NCBI GenBank assembly: GCA_963738345.1
Contig: CAVTWI010000002.1
Span: 496,001 to 560,000, forward strand
DNA length: 64,000 nucleotides
Direction: 5' to 3'
Origin: Bog-159 sp963738345
GTDB lineage: Bacteria; Acidobacteriota; Terriglobia; Bryobacterales; Bryobacteraceae
Below are positions 42,914-50,988 of the stretch, one piece after another. Both the position numbers and the translations under genes were made by a program. The notes beneath the pieces are model-generated. The model worked only from the letters and a program-made list of their open reading frames with translations, did no database searches and had not been told where the DNA came from. Positions within the stretch are counted from its first letter, which is position 1. Each line of letters opens with the position of its first letter.

Positions 42914-45900
42914 GTGTGGTACGTGCTCCGGACAGCCGCTAGCGGTGATGCCCGGCCTGGGGCTACGGATAAGCCGCTCGGCCATCCGTTTGCACCGGTC
43001 CGCTGGGTGTGTGCGCTGCTATGCTTGGTGACGTTTGTGGACTGCGGGCGCGCGCCTGAAGCCCACCCGGTGTTAACCAGCGTCGGCGAGATCCGTCAAC
43101 TGCGGGGGACCCAAACCAGATTGGGTGTGCCGGTTCGCCTGGAAGGCGTAGTTACCTACTTCGACGGCGCCTCCGACGATTGCTTTGTTAGCGATTCAGG
43201 CGGCGGTATCCGGGTGAAATTTGCGCCGGGCCAGGTTGTTCCAGCCACCGGATGGCGGGTCGAGGTGACGGGTTTTGCGGGCTCCGGAGGGAATGCGCCC
43301 TCTGTCATCGAAGGCCGCTTAAGAGCTCTTCGTCCGGATACTTTGCCCCAGGCGGTTCCGATAAATGGGGCGCAGTTGAGCGATCCGCGGTTCGAGTATC
43401 GCCGAGTGGCGATCACCGGTGTGGTGCAGTCGGTCTCTTCGCCGCGGCCAGGCCTGGTGACGCTCGAGGTCAGAACCGAAGGGAGCATCGTATGGGCCAC
43501 GATTCCCGCTTCCACCGCCGCTGTCACAGACGATTGGTTGGATGCGGAGGTACAGGCCACCGGGGTTCTGGCACAGTCCTTCGACGACAAGGCGTCCGGG
43601 CGGGAGGCCAGGCTTTGGATGGCCAATGCCTCTGGAATGGATTCGATCCGCCAGCCGACTCCGCTCGCGGCACTGCCGGTTAGTAATATCCGCACACTGT
43701 TGGCGTTGCCTCGGGGCCACAGTCCGCTGCATCGCGTGCGCCTGCAAGGAGCGCCTTACATCCCGCTCACGGGCGGTATGGGGGTGCGGGACGCCAGTGG
43801 CCAAATGCCCGTCCGCATGGGGCCCATCGAACTGGATCCCAATACCCGTGTCCTTGATCTGGCCGGTTTTGTGACGTGGGATAGCGGTCAGCCCGTGTTA
43901 GCTCATGCGGTGCCGGTGGGCGCGGTGGAAGGCGAGAGTCCGGATCGCCTGCCTGTTCCCGGCTCGATACTCACTAAGGCGATTCAAGTCCACCAGTTGA
44001 CGCTCGCGGCAGCGCAACGGGCTTATCCGGTTCGGCTACGCGCGGTGGTCACCTACTTCGATCCCTACAACCATATTCTATTCGTGCAGGACTCCAGCGA
44101 CGGCATTTTTGTGGAACTGAGCCTCAAAGAGTCGGTTACGCTGCGCGCCGGCGACGACGTAGAGGTCAATGGAATTACCACTGCGGATTTTGCTCCCGAT
44201 GTGGCCAAGGCCAGAGTCAAGGTCTTGGGTCACTCCCGCCTGCCGGCTCCCGTCGAAGGCCGTTTTGGCGGCGCCAGTTGGGGGCGCGAAGACTGCCGCT
44301 GGCTACAATTCGAGGGCGTGGTGCAGCACGTGGCCCAGGGTAGAGGCGACACTCTGCTCACTTTGGCCTGGGGTAAGAATCGGTTCCGGGCGCATGTCCT
44401 GGCCCCGGTGGCTTCTCTAGCGCACTTGTTGGATACCGATGTAGCACTGCAGGGGGTTTGCGGCGCGCTCTTCAATTCGAAACATCAAATGCTGGGTGTC
44501 CAGATGTTCGTACCCGGGGCGGAGTGCATTCGCGTGCGGCCATCGCCGCCACCGGCCTCGTATGCCACGCCTCCTGTACCAATCGCGAGCCTTCTACAGT
44601 TCTCCGGAGCCCACGATATGGGACACCGCGCGCGGTTGCGCGGCACCGTTACATACGCCAACCGTTTCGGAGCCACCTGGGTCAGCGACGCGAGCGGCGG
44701 CATTATGGTTCAGGATCACGATGCGACTGGCTTGGCGGCCGGCGACCAAGTGGACGTCTTGGGGTTCCCGCAGATCGCCGGATTCAGCCCAGCCCTGGTA
44801 GGGGCTGAAGTGCGCCGAGCCTATGCCGGCACGCCGCCGGCTCCCGTCCGGATCACCGCGGACGAAGCCATGAAGGGCACCTACGACAACCAGCTTGTCC
44901 AGATTGAGGGAAGACTGGTGGATCGCTTACAGCAGCCCGCGGAACAAGTTTTAGTAATATCTTCCGGCGAAACCATCTTTACCGCCAGTCTCGCCGGGAC
45001 AGGCGCCGCGCGCAAGTTCGAATCCGGCACGCGTCTCAGGCTTACGGGGATCTGCACGGTGGAAGTGGAGCAGGCTCAGGATCTGATCCTTCCCCATACC
45101 TTCCGGTTGCTGCTGCGTTCTCCAGCCGATATTGAAGTTCTAGGGCTGCCGCCTCTTCTGACTGCTGGCCGGGTCATTCCGATTTTGGCAGGTGGCGCGC
45201 TTCTGATGATCGCCGCGCTCTTGTGGGTTGCGCTGCTGCGGAAGCGGGTCCGCTCCCAGACCTTTGCGTTACGCGCGCAGACCATTCAGTTGCAAAGCGC
45301 CCACCAGAGAACTCGCGAAGCGCTACAAAAGGCGTGCGAAGCGGAATCTTTGGACTTGGATAGCCGCCGAATTCTCGAAATGATCGCGCGCGACGAACCC
45401 GTGGATCTGATCGTTGACCATCTCGCCGAGTCCGTGGCGTTGCATTGCGAGGGTGGTGTATGTGTGATCCTGTTGGGCCCTCCCTACGGTCCACGGACCA
45501 GCGTGGTTCCCGCCATGCCGCCCGCCTGGTTGGATGTCTTTGCGGGCCTCGACTTGAAATCGGTCTCCTTTAGCGGCGAGTACCGGAAACCCACGAGATT
45601 CTCGAGCGATCCGGCTTGGAGGGCGTTTCTCGATTCGCAGCGCAGCACGCGTTTCCAGGCATTCTGTTCGGCGGCTATCGTGGTGGATGGCTCCGCGGCC
45701 GGAGTAATCGCCGCATTCTTCCGCGACGACAAAAAGAGCACTGATGCGCAAGACGCCCAACTCGGCCTATGGTGCAACATCGCCGCGCTGGCCCTCGAAC
45801 GGCGCAAGCTGCACGACCAGTTGTCGTATCGCGCGCAACACGACGGTCTGACCGGACTGCCTAATCGCGCCTTGCTCTACGAGCGGCTGGAAGAGGAAAT

Positions 45901-46357
45901 TGGCCACGCGTCCCGTAGCAATAACTTACTCGGCGTGCTCTTTATCGACCTGGACGGTTTCAAGCAAATCAACGATACCCACGGGCACGATGTGGGAGAC
46001 GTTGTGCTGCGAGAAGCTGCCCGCCGCTTGACCCATGGCATCCGCCGGGGCGACACGGTGGCGCGCATAGGCGGCGACGAATTTGTGGTGCTGCTGCCGC
46101 TGCTTTCCAGCCGAGAAGATGCGGTGCAGATTGCCGACAAGATTGCGACTGCGCTGCGCGAACCCTTCTTCTCGAACCATCACCGTCTTTCACTCAGCGC
46201 ATCCGTGGGAATCGGCATCTGGCCGCTCGATGGCGACCGTGCGGATCCTCTCTTGCGCTTCGCCGATGCGCAGATGTATGGAGAGAAGAAGCGGCGATGG
46301 TACGAGGCCAAAGCCGCAGGGCTACTCCAAAATGCGACTCGCGAGCGGGTCAATTGA
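42914..46357 (+). CDS. diguanylate cyclase with large modular extracytoplasmic sensor
   Basis: A 1147-residue protein from GTG 42914. An N-terminal hydrophobic segment (about 28-45) with Cys may be a signal or lipoprotein anchor. Residues 50-745 are about seven OB-like beta modules with the recurring pattern V.L.GVVTYFD...FV.D..GGI.V, for example VRLEGVVTYFDGASDDCFV, VRLRAVVTYFDPYNHILFVQ and ARLRGTVTYANRFGATWV. A membrane helix (about 755-777) is followed by a coiled segment, a GAF-like domain (about 820-960) and a GGDEF domain. The motif RIGGDEFVVLLP (about 1053) is intact, so it should synthesise cyclic-di-GMP. The sensor ligand is unknown. Confidence 0.9.
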   Translation: MWYVLRTAASGDARPGATDKPLGHPFAPVRWVCALLCLVTFVDCGRAPEAHPVLTSVGEIRQLRGTQTRLGVPVRLEGVVTYFDGASDDCFVSDSGGGIRVKFAPGQVVPATGWRVEVTGFAGSGGNAPSVIEGRLRALRPDTLPQAVPINGAQLSDPRFEYRRVAITGVVQSVSSPRPGLVTLEVRTEGSIVWATIPASTAAVTDDWLDAEVQATGVLAQSFDDKASGREARLWMANASGMDSIRQPTPLAALPVSNIRTLLALPRGHSPLHRVRLQGAPYIPLTGGMGVRDASGQMPVRMGPIELDPNTRVLDLAGFVTWDSGQPVLAHAVPVGAVEGESPDRLPVPGSILTKAIQVHQLTLAAAQRAYPVRLRAVVTYFDPYNHILFVQDSSDGIFVELSLKESVTLRAGDDVEVNGITTADFAPDVAKARVKVLGHSRLPAPVEGRFGGASWGREDCRWLQFEGVVQHVAQGRGDTLLTLAWGKNRFRAHVLAPVASLAHLLDTDVALQGVCGALFNSKHQMLGVQMFVPGAECIRVRPSPPPASYATPPVPIASLLQFSGAHDMGHRARLRGTVTYANRFGATWVSDASGGIMVQDHDATGLAAGDQVDVLGFPQIAGFSPALVGAEVRRAYAGTPPAPVRITADEAMKGTYDNQLVQIEGRLVDRLQQPAEQVLVISSGETIFTASLAGTGAARKFESGTRLRLTGICTVEVEQAQDLILPHTFRLLLRSPADIEVLGLPPLLTAGRVIPILAGGALLMIAALLWVALLRKRVRSQTFALRAQTIQLQSAHQRTREALQKACEAESLDLDSRRILEMIARDEPVDLIVDHLAESVALHCEGGVCVILLGPPYGPRTSVVPAMPPAWLDVFAGLDLKSVSFSGEYRKPTRFSSDPAWRAFLDSQRSTRFQAFCSAAIVVDGSAAGVIAAFFRDDKKSTDAQDAQLGLWCNIAALALERRKLHDQLSYRAQHDGLTGLPNRALLYERLEEEIGHASRSNNLLGVLFIDLDGFKQINDTHGHDVGDVVLREAARRLTHGIRRGDTVARIGGDEFVVLLPLLSSREDAVQIADKIATALREPFFSNHHRLSLSASVGIGIWPLDGDRADPLLRFADAQMYGEKKRRWYEAKAAGLLQNATRERVN

Positions 46358-46481
46358 AACTCGACTTGTATCGATTGCGACGTTAAATCCGCAATCAGCG
46401 TAAAGACGGGCACTGTTACGCGGTTGCGTGTCTTGCGGGCCGCGCGCGGAGGGATCAAGCTGGAAGTGGAGGCTTTTAACC

Positions 46482-46979
46482 ATGAAGCTTGAATCCTTAC
46501 ACGACTTATACCTCTTGGAACTTAAGGACTTATACAGCGCCGAAGATCAGATTTTGAAAGCGTTGCCGAAGATGATCGAGAAGGCCCAATCGAGCGATCT
46601 CCGGACGGCGCTATCGAACCATTTGGAAGAGACTCGCATCCACGTTACCCGCTTAGAGCAGATCTTCCAGATGCACGGAGAAGATGCCGAGAAAGAGAAG
46701 TGCAAGGGCATGCAGGGCATATTGAGCGAGGGTGAAGACGTGGTCGGCAAGGATGCCACGCCGGTCGTGCGCGATGCCGCTATTATTTCCAGTTGCCAGC
46801 GCGTGGAGCACTACGAAATTGCGTCTTATGGCACCCTCAAGACTTATGCGGAACAACTCGGCCATGACCGCGCGGCCGTATTGCTTGAGCAGACCCTCGA
46901 CGAAGAATCCGCGGCGGATGAGAAACTGACCCAAATCGCTAACACACGCGTAAACGTAGAAGCCACGCGTACGGCTTAA
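46482..46979 (+). CDS. DUF892 (YciE/YciF-like) ferritin-fold protein
   Basis: About 165 residues from ATG 46482, which has TGGAGG upstream and begins with the family sequence MKLESLHDLYLLELKDLYSAE. The four-helix ferritin-like pattern is visible: DQILKALPKMIEKAQSSDLR, HLEETRIHVTRLEQIFQ, ISSCQRVEHYEIASYGTL and LEQTLDEESAADEKLTQIA. Glu/His residues for a di-iron site (ETRIH, EHYE, DEE) are present. YciF-type proteins are stress-induced; biochemical function is not settled. It lies 25 bp before a DJ-1/PfpI gene. Confidence 0.9.
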   Translation: MKLESLHDLYLLELKDLYSAEDQILKALPKMIEKAQSSDLRTALSNHLEETRIHVTRLEQIFQMHGEDAEKEKCKGMQGILSEGEDVVGKDATPVVRDAAIISSCQRVEHYEIASYGTLKTYAEQLGHDRAAVLLEQTLDEESAADEKLTQIANTRVNVEATRTA

Positions 46980-47004
46980 AGACCGCTTCGAGGAGGAAAG
47001 CAAC

Positions 47005-47604
47005 ATGCCGGAAAAACTCAAAGGATGCCGCGTGGCCATCTTGGTCACGGACGGCTTCGAACAGGTGGAAATGACCAGTCCGCGCAAGGCCGTGGAAGAC
47101 GCGGGCGCAAAAGCGGACTTGATCGCGCCGGGCAAGCAGGAAGTGCAGGGGATGGATCACGACGAAAAGGGCAACAAGTATCCGGTGGACGTTCAACTCA
47201 GCGAGGCTTCACCATCCGATTATGACGCGTTGATCCTTCCGGGAGGGGTCGCCAATCCGGATAAACTGCGCATGCTGCCGGAGGCGGTGCAATTCGTGAA
47301 ATCGTTCGCCGCCGCCGATAAGCCGATTGCCGCGATCTGCCACGGGCCCTGGATGCTGGTGGAAGCGGACTTGGTGAAGGGACGCAAAGTGACTTCGTGG
47401 CCTTCCCTGCAGACCGATATCCGGAACGCCGGCGGGAAGTGGGAGGATAGCGAAGTGGTGGCCGAACCCGGATTAGTCACCAGCCGGAAACCCTCGGACC
47501 TGCCGGCTTTCAATCGCAAAGTGATCGAAGTGTTCGCTGCGGCGATGGAGGAGACCGACGAATCTCCGCAGACCAGCCGTGCCGGCGGCGGAAAAAGCAA
47601 ATAG
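47005..47604 (+). CDS. DJ-1/PfpI family protein
   Basis: A 199-residue protein with AGGAGG 9-14 nt before its ATG. The nucleophile elbow is AAICHGPWMLVEADLVKGR with Cys followed by His, and the supporting Glu lies in DGFEQVEMTSPRKAVED. YDALILPGGVANPDKLR is the typical ligand loop. This class (PfpI/YhbO-like) is reported to have protease, glyoxalase or protein-deglycase activities. The extra C-terminal tail (about residues 180-199) is polar and probably disordered. It is in a probable operon with the DUF892 gene, consistent with a general stress response. Confidence 0.9.
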   Translation: MPEKLKGCRVAILVTDGFEQVEMTSPRKAVEDAGAKADLIAPGKQEVQGMDHDEKGNKYPVDVQLSEASPSDYDALILPGGVANPDKLRMLPEAVQFVKSFAAADKPIAAICHGPWMLVEADLVKGRKVTSWPSLQTDIRNAGGKWEDSEVVAEPGLVTSRKPSDLPAFNRKVIEVFAAAMEETDESPQTSRAGGGKSK

Positions 47605-47615
47605 TCAGAAGTGAG

Positions 47616-47637
47616 GGGCAGGCCGCAAGGCCTGTCC
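47616..47637. terminator. hairpin between convergent genes
   Basis: A 9-bp stem GGGCAGGCC / GGCCTGTCC (one G-T pair) with a GCAA tetraloop lies 12 nt after the PfpI stop and overlaps the stop of the aldo/keto reductase on the other strand. There is no clear U-run, but it is placed to terminate either transcript. Confidence 0.55.
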
Positions 47638-48509
47638 TACCCACGAACGCTGGCGGCCGGAATCTTCCGGGTCAGGTCCATCATTTCATCGCGGCTTTCC
47701 GCGCCGATGGTGAAGCAATCCACGCAATCGAGCGAGAGTGCAAACTGCAGGCTCTCGTCCGCTTTCTTGCGCAGGGCTCCCGCGCCGAGAATCTTCATCC
47801 CGATCACACCTTTACCGGCAGCCTTCATTTGACGTAATACCGCGATCACGGTTTGCGGGTCGGAATCCATAGCGACTTTTGCAGGATTGATGCGCGCCAG
47901 GTCCACTTGAACCCACGGATTCGCCGCCGCAGCTTTCAGGGCTTCGAGAGTATGGCATGAGGTCCCGTGCGTGCGCACGATGCCCTTTTCACGAGCTTCG
48001 GCCAGGACAGCCATGGCGCCCTTTTTCTTCGCCGGCCAATCGCCATCCATCATACAGTGCAGCAGCATGATATCGATATAATCGGTGCCTAGCTCGCGCC
48101 GGAAGCGATCCAGGTCTTCGCGCATTTCCTTTTCGGTAGAAGCGTGCGTCTTGCTGAGGATCGCCACCTTTTCGCGCGGCACGCGCTTGAGCGCTTCTTT
48201 GACGTGAGGATGCGTGCCATACTGATCCGCCGAATCCCAAAGCGTCACGCCATTGTCATATGCGGCATCGAACAGATCGGCCAGCCCGCGTAAGCCCAAT
48301 TTGCGGGTCTGGTTGGAACTGCCGCCCACGCCATCCGTACCGCTGCCTTGCGCCAGGCGGCTCACCTCCACCTTCATGGGCCCAAGATGGACGCGGTCGG
48401 ACGCCAGTTTGCGCGTGGTGCCGGCATACAAATGGTACGGAAAATTGACGAACGCTGCCGCGCCGGCCGAAGCCGCGGTGCGCAGAAAGAATTCCCGGCG
48501 ATTGATCAT
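47637..48509 (-). CDS. Tat-exported aldo/keto reductase
   Basis: A 290-residue aldo/keto reductase from ATG 48509. The longer open frame to 49421 is an antisense shadow of the GH130 gene and is not used. A twin-arginine signal (INRREFFLRTAASAGAAAF) is followed by the TIM barrel: WDSADQYGTHPHVKEAL contains the catalytic Asp-Tyr area, VAILSKTHAST the Lys, and IDIMLLHCMMDGDWP the His. It ends with SLDCVDCFTIGAESRDEMMD. It reduces aldehydes or ketones with NAD(P)H, with substrate unknown. Such exported enzymes are frequent in this phylum. It is divergent from the phosphorolysis cassette. Confidence 0.88.
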   Translation of the reverse strand: MINRREFFLRTAASAGAAAFVNFPYHLYAGTTRKLASDRVHLGPMKVEVSRLAQGSGTDGVGGSSNQTRKLGLRGLADLFDAAYDNGVTLWDSADQYGTHPHVKEALKRVPREKVAILSKTHASTEKEMREDLDRFRRELGTDYIDIMLLHCMMDGDWPAKKKGAMAVLAEAREKGIVRTHGTSCHTLEALKAAAANPWVQVDLARINPAKVAMDSDPQTVIAVLRQMKAAGKGVIGMKILGAGALRKKADESLQFALSLDCVDCFTIGAESRDEMMDLTRKIPAASVRG

Positions 48510-48593
48510 GTGGTGCTCCTCTGCTTTCTTCAAGAAATACCACGAATCGAGCGGTAATGCAGCGTTGTAGAATAAAGCGATCCTCAAATCCAA

Positions 48594-49775
48594 ATGGCGA
48601 CACAAGCTTTTCGACGGCGCCTCGACCAACTGACTCGTGACCACGAGCAGTTGATCCAGCGCCCCAACGAACCGCTCCCCGAGCCGAGCGGCTGGTTCCA
48701 AAGATATCGTTATCCGGTGCTGACCGGAGCGCATGCGCCGCTGGCCTGGCGGTTCGATTTCGATCCCGAGGCGAATCCACTGCTGCTCGAGAGGCAGGCG
48801 GTGAATGCGGCGTTCAACGTGGGCGCCATGGAGTGGAATGGCAAGATCGTTCTGATGGCGCGCGTGGAGGGCGCCGACCGGAAGTCGTTCTTCGCGGTGG
48901 CGGAGAGCACCAACGGTATCGATGGCTTCCGTTTTTGGGACTATCCGGTGGTGATGCCGGAGGGGCCTGAGCCAGAGACCAACGTTTACGACATGCGTCT
49001 GACGGCGCATGCGGACGGGTGGATCTATGGACTGTTCTGCGCGGAACGGAAAGACCCCCAGGCGGCGCCAGGCGACCTGTCGTCGGCCGTGGCGCAATGC
49101 GGTGTGGCGCGCACGCGCGATTTGAAGAAGTGGGAGCGACTCGACGATCTGCGGACACCTTCGGCGCAGCAGCGCAATTGCGTGCTGCATCCGGAGTTCG
49201 TGCAAGGGCAATACGCATTCTATACGCGGCCGCAGGATAGCTTTATCGAAGCGGGACGCGGCGGCGGAATCGGCTGGGGACTGGCCCGCGATATGGAGCA
49301 CGCCGTGATCGACGATGAGATCATTATCGAGCGGCGCGAATACCACACCATCAACGAAGTGAAGAATGGGCTGGGTCCGGCGCCGATCAAGACCGCCAAG
49401 GGTTGGCTGCATCTGGCGCACGGGGTGCGGAATACGGCGGCGGGTCTGCGGTACGTCTTATATTGCTTCCTGTGTGACCTGGCCGAGCCATGGAAGGTGA
49501 CGGCGCATCCCGGGGGGTATTTTCTCGCGCCGCAAGGAGAGGAACGTATTGGCGATGTGTCGAACGTGACCTTCTCAAACGGCTGGGTGGAGCGCGGGGG
49601 CGACGTTTTCATTTACTACGGCGCTTCGGACACTCGAACGGATGTTGCCACGACTACCGTCGAATGCCTGCTCGACTATGTGCTGAACACGCCACCCGAT
49701 CCGCTGCGCAGTGCGTTGTGCGTGCAGCAGCGGATTGCCTTGATCGATAAAAATCACGCGCGGTCCATCAAATGA
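48594..49775 (+). CDS. GH130 glycoside phosphorylase (mannosylglucose phosphorylase type)
   Basis: A 393-residue GH130 protein. Strong signatures are NPLLLERQAVNAAFNVGAME (split as PLLLERQAVNAAFNVGAM), RVEGADRKSFFAVAEST NG-type text, GIDGFRFWDYPVVMPE, ETNVYDMRLTAHADGWIYGLF and ERKDPQ. These match subfamily 1 (4-O-beta-mannosyl-glucose phosphorylase), which forms mannose-1-phosphate plus glucose using phosphate. There is no signal peptide, so it acts in the cytoplasm. It overlaps the epimerase gene by ATGA. The pairing with a cellobiose 2-epimerase is the known route for beta-1,4-mannobiose use. Confidence 0.88.
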   Translation: MATQAFRRRLDQLTRDHEQLIQRPNEPLPEPSGWFQRYRYPVLTGAHAPLAWRFDFDPEANPLLLERQAVNAAFNVGAMEWNGKIVLMARVEGADRKSFFAVAESTNGIDGFRFWDYPVVMPEGPEPETNVYDMRLTAHADGWIYGLFCAERKDPQAAPGDLSSAVAQCGVARTRDLKKWERLDDLRTPSAQQRNCVLHPEFVQGQYAFYTRPQDSFIEAGRGGGIGWGLARDMEHAVIDDEIIIERREYHTINEVKNGLGPAPIKTAKGWLHLAHGVRNTAAGLRYVLYCFLCDLAEPWKVTAHPGGYFLAPQGEERIGDVSNVTFSNGWVERGGDVFIYYGASDTRTDVATTTVECLLDYVLNTPPDPLRSALCVQQRIALIDKNHARSIK

Positions 49776-50977
49776 CCGGCGATCCAAATTGGTCGGCCAG
49801 TTTCCGGACGGAGCTCGAGGGAAATATCCTGCCGTTTTGGATGCGGCGCACGGTGGACCGCGAGAACGGCGGCTTTTATGGCGCGGTCGATTGTGATTTG
49901 CAGGTGGACCGGGAGGCGCCGCGCGCCGCCGTGATTAACGCCCGTATCCTTTGGACGTTTGCCGCGGCCGCACGCGTGCTGGGTGAACCGGCATACCGTG
50001 AAACGGCCGACTGGGCATACCGGTATATCATCGAGCGATTCTGGGACCGGGAATACGGCGGCGTCTACTGGATGCTCGATCACCTAGGGCATCCGCTGAA
50101 CGACCGAAAGCAGATCTATGCGCAGGCATTTGCCGCTTATGGCCTGGCTGAGTATTATCGCGCGACCGGCATTGCGGAGAGCCTGTACTACGCCGAGCAG
50201 CTTTACTGTCTCATCGAAGACAAGAGCGCCGAACTTGAGTACGGCGGATATCTGGAAGCGCGCGGACGCGATTGGAGCCCGCTGGAGGATATGCGCCTGA
50301 GCGAGAAGGATCTGAACAGTCCTAAGTCGATGAACACGCACTTACACATCCTGGAGGCCTACACTAACTTACTACGCGTCTGGGACGATGCGAAGTTGCG
50401 AGCGAGCCTGCGCAGGCTCATCGAGGTCACCCTAGTGTATATCGTCGATTCCAGTACAGCTCATTTCCAGTTGTTCTTCGACAACCAATGGCGGTCACTT
50501 AATAAGAATGTGTCATTCGGACACGACATCGAGGGTAGCTGGTTGATTCAGGAAGCTGCGGAAGTATTGGGCGATGCCGGACTGGTAGCGCGCGCCCGCG
50601 AGTTGGCCGTCCGGATGGCACAAGCGGTCTACGAGCAGGGCCGCGACCGGGACGGCAGCATTTTTTATGAGTGGTCGGATGGCCGCATGTCCGACCCGAA
50701 TAAGCACTGGTGGGCGCAAGCAGAGGCGGTCGTGGGTTTCTACAACGCTTACCAGGTTTCGGGAGAGTCGCACTTCCGGACTGCCGCGTGGCAGGCTTGG
50801 AGCTACATCGGAGACAAGGTCATCGATCAGGTGCATGGCGAGTGGCACGCGAAATTGAAACCGGACGGCACGCCTTTTAAGGCGGCGGAAGACGGCGATG
50901 CTTGCCTGGCCGGTCCCTGGAAGTGCCCATACCATAATGGCCGGGTCTGCCTGGAGATGCTCGCGAGGTTGGGCTAG
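49772..50977 (+). CDS. cellobiose 2-epimerase (N-acylglucosamine 2-epimerase fold)
   Basis: A 401-residue (alpha/alpha)6 barrel epimerase. Typical features are LPFWMRRTVDRENGGFYGAVD, AARVLGEPAYRETADWAYRY, YAQAFAAYGLAEYYRATG, SMNTHLHILEAYTNLLRVW (catalytic His), VSFGHDIEGSWLIQEAA (catalytic His) and KHWWAQAEAVVGFYNAYQ. It inverts the reducing-end sugar of beta-1,4 disaccharides at C2, converting mannobiose to mannosylglucose, or cellobiose to glucosylmannose. It is cytoplasmic. It lies between GH130 and GH94 with very short gaps (overlap 4 bp, then 11 bp), so all three are in one transcript. Confidence 0.88.
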   Translation: MTGDPNWSASFRTELEGNILPFWMRRTVDRENGGFYGAVDCDLQVDREAPRAAVINARILWTFAAAARVLGEPAYRETADWAYRYIIERFWDREYGGVYWMLDHLGHPLNDRKQIYAQAFAAYGLAEYYRATGIAESLYYAEQLYCLIEDKSAELEYGGYLEARGRDWSPLEDMRLSEKDLNSPKSMNTHLHILEAYTNLLRVWDDAKLRASLRRLIEVTLVYIVDSSTAHFQLFFDNQWRSLNKNVSFGHDIEGSWLIQEAAEVLGDAGLVARARELAVRMAQAVYEQGRDRDGSIFYEWSDGRMSDPNKHWWAQAEAVVGFYNAYQVSGESHFRTAAWQAWSYIGDKVIDQVHGEWHAKLKPDGTPFKAAEDGDACLAGPWKCPYHNGRVCLEMLARLG

Positions 50978-50988
50978 AGAGGATTCAG

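Noticed and set aside
48510..49421. N-terminal extension of the aldo/keto reductase frame
   Set aside because: It is antisense to the GH130 gene; the Tat signal with Met at 48509 is the clear start.
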